Assembly (NCBI GenBank): GCA_947178045.1
Contig: CAMWWR010000139.1
Coordinates: 1 to 5,761, forward strand
DNA length: 5,761 nt
From: an uncultured Clostridia bacterium
Lineage (GTDB): Bacteria > Bacillota > Clostridia > Lachnospirales > Lachnospiraceae
Reading direction: 5' to 3'
Both the position numbers and the translations under genes were made by a program. The notes beneath the pieces are model-generated. The model did no database searches, was not told where the DNA came from, and saw nothing but the letters and a program-made list of their open reading frames with translations. The stretch's first letter is position 1. Every line of letters begins with the position of its first letter. This document shows, piece by piece, positions 5,239 to 5,761 of this stretch.

Positions 5239-5478
5239 ATGCGTTTGGATAAATTCTTAAAGGTATCGCGGCTGATTAAGCGCAGAACCGTTGCAAATGA
5301 CGCATGCGATGCGGGGCGTGTCAAGATCAACGACAAGCCGGCGAAGGCGTCCGCGAATGTCAAGGTGGGGGATATTATCGAGATCGGCTTCGGCGGCAAG
5401 GCCGTGAAGGTCGAGGTGCTGGACGTGGCGGAGACGACCAGAAAGGACGAGGCCAGGGAACTGTACCGATATCTCTGA
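5239..5478 (+). CDS. rqcP: RqcP (YabO), S4-domain ribosome quality control protein
   Basis: A 79-residue S4 RNA-binding protein of the Hsp15/YabO family. RqcP binds stalled 50S subunits with RqcH and helps alanine-tail nascent chains on stalled ribosomes (known for Bacillus subtilis YabO). Visible signature: M1-R-L-D-K-F-L-K, then R11-L-I-K-R-R-T-V-A-N, C23-DAGRV-K29-I-N, and VGD at 43-45 in the second half of the S4 fold. Length is normal. The frame continues upstream to 5146, but that part overlaps the HU terminator. AGGGAGG (5227-5233) five bases before ATG 5239 fixes the start. No promoter is evident between the HU terminator and this gene, so expression may come from read-through. It sits immediately before yabP as in many Firmicutes. 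Confidence 0.95.
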   Translation: MRLDKFLKVSRLIKRRTVANDACDAGRVKINDKPAKASANVKVGDIIEIGFGGKAVKVEVLDVAETTRKDEARELYRYL

Positions 5479-5529
5479 GTTTCCCTGATTCGGCGCGTAT
5501 TCCTGCATATCCCGGAGCTGCGGAGCATA

Positions 5530-5558
5530 GGATAGTAGACAGATTGGTGACATATCTA
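5530..5558 (+). promoter_or_regulatory. Weak sigma-E-like promoter candidate before yabP
   Basis: GGATAGT (5530-5536), a 14-base spacer and CATATCTA (5551-5558) loosely fit the mother-cell sigma-E pattern (KMATATT - N13-15 - CATACAHT): ATA and CATA are kept, several other positions differ. yabP is a sigma-E gene in B. subtilis, and the site lies 25 bases before the start codon, which makes the match worth recording despite its weakness. Confidence 0.2.
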
Positions 5559-5583
5559 ATGTTTCGGGCAGAGGGAGAGTGCA

Positions 5584-5761
5584 ATGGAGGAAAAAAAGAG
5601 CGCGCATCATACCTTTTATATGTCGGACCGCAAGGAAGCGAACCTGAGCGGCGTGCAGGACGTTCGCTCCTTTGACGAGCAGGAAATCATTCTGGAAACG
5701 GAGCTCGGGGTGCTGCTGATTCGCGGCAGCGGGCTTCATATTGGGAGACTGACGCTGGAAA
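5584..5761 (+). CDS. yabP: Sporulation protein YabP, 3'-truncated by window end
   Basis: The first 59 residues of YabP, a small sporulation protein needed for proper spore coat or cortex formation in B. subtilis, where it is expressed in the mother cell. The visible part has the family pattern: HTFYMSDRKEANLSGV (residues 9-24), then DVRSFDEQEIILETELG and LLIRGSGLHIGRLTLE at the cut end. Family members are about 90-100 residues, so roughly a third is missing beyond the window. GAGGGAGAG (5571-5579) four bases before ATG 5584 supports the start. It lies 105 bases after rqcP; yabQ and divIC would be expected next if the usual order holds. Confidence 0.92.
   Translation, partial: MEEKKSAHHTFYMSDRKEANLSGVQDVRSFDEQEIILETELGVLLIRGSGLHIGRLTLE

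Overview
The window looks like chromosomal DNA of an anaerobic, endospore-forming Firmicute of the class Clostridia, most plausibly a Lachnospiraceae-type organism (inference). The support is the order HU - rqcP (yabO) - yabP at the right end, a YtvI-type membrane protein, purine-rich Shine-Dalgarno sites, a CcpA/LacI-type operator and moderately high G+C in most genes. No tRNA, rRNA, CRISPR array, transposase or phage gene is visible.

Left block (1-1633, + strand): the 3' part of a flavin-dependent thymidylate synthase gene (thyX), followed 26 bases later by a single reading frame carrying two Nudix hydrolase domains, an MTH1/MutT-like one and an IPP-isomerase-like one. Both genes suggest nucleotide metabolism or clean-up. 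They are probably cotranscribed.

Convergent junction (about 1590-1860): two tandem 133-base-spaced copies of a palindromic element (98 of 101 core bases identical) fill the gap between the Nudix gene and the oppositely oriented ytvI-like gene. Each copy holds two hairpins. The element supplies the last codons and stop codon of the Nudix gene and the last codons of the membrane-protein gene, and its hairpins probably serve as the transcription stop for both.

Middle (1833-2993, - strand): an AI-2E/YtvI-family polytopic membrane protein. Upstream of it lies a 357-base divergent intergenic region with a perfect match to the cre consensus and the start of a degenerate purine-rich repeat tract. 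The tract runs into the next + strand gene.

Next (3351-4700, + strand): an extracytoplasmic NodB-type polysaccharide deacetylase with all catalytic motifs intact. It has an unusual N-terminal half: hexapeptide repeats, a hydrophobic anchor or lipoprotein signal, then four 24-residue acidic repeats that probably act as a wall-spanning stalk.

Right block (4714-5761, + strand): a strong sigma-A-type promoter with upstream repeat and palindrome elements drives the HU nucleoid protein gene, which ends in a clear intrinsic terminator. A second hairpin sits just before the ribosome binding site of rqcP (ribosome quality control). Then comes the beginning of the sporulation gene yabP, cut by the window end. 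This cluster order is an established clostridial arrangement. The more unusual material is the palindromic tandem element at the convergent junction, the double Nudix fusion and the repeat-built deacetylase.
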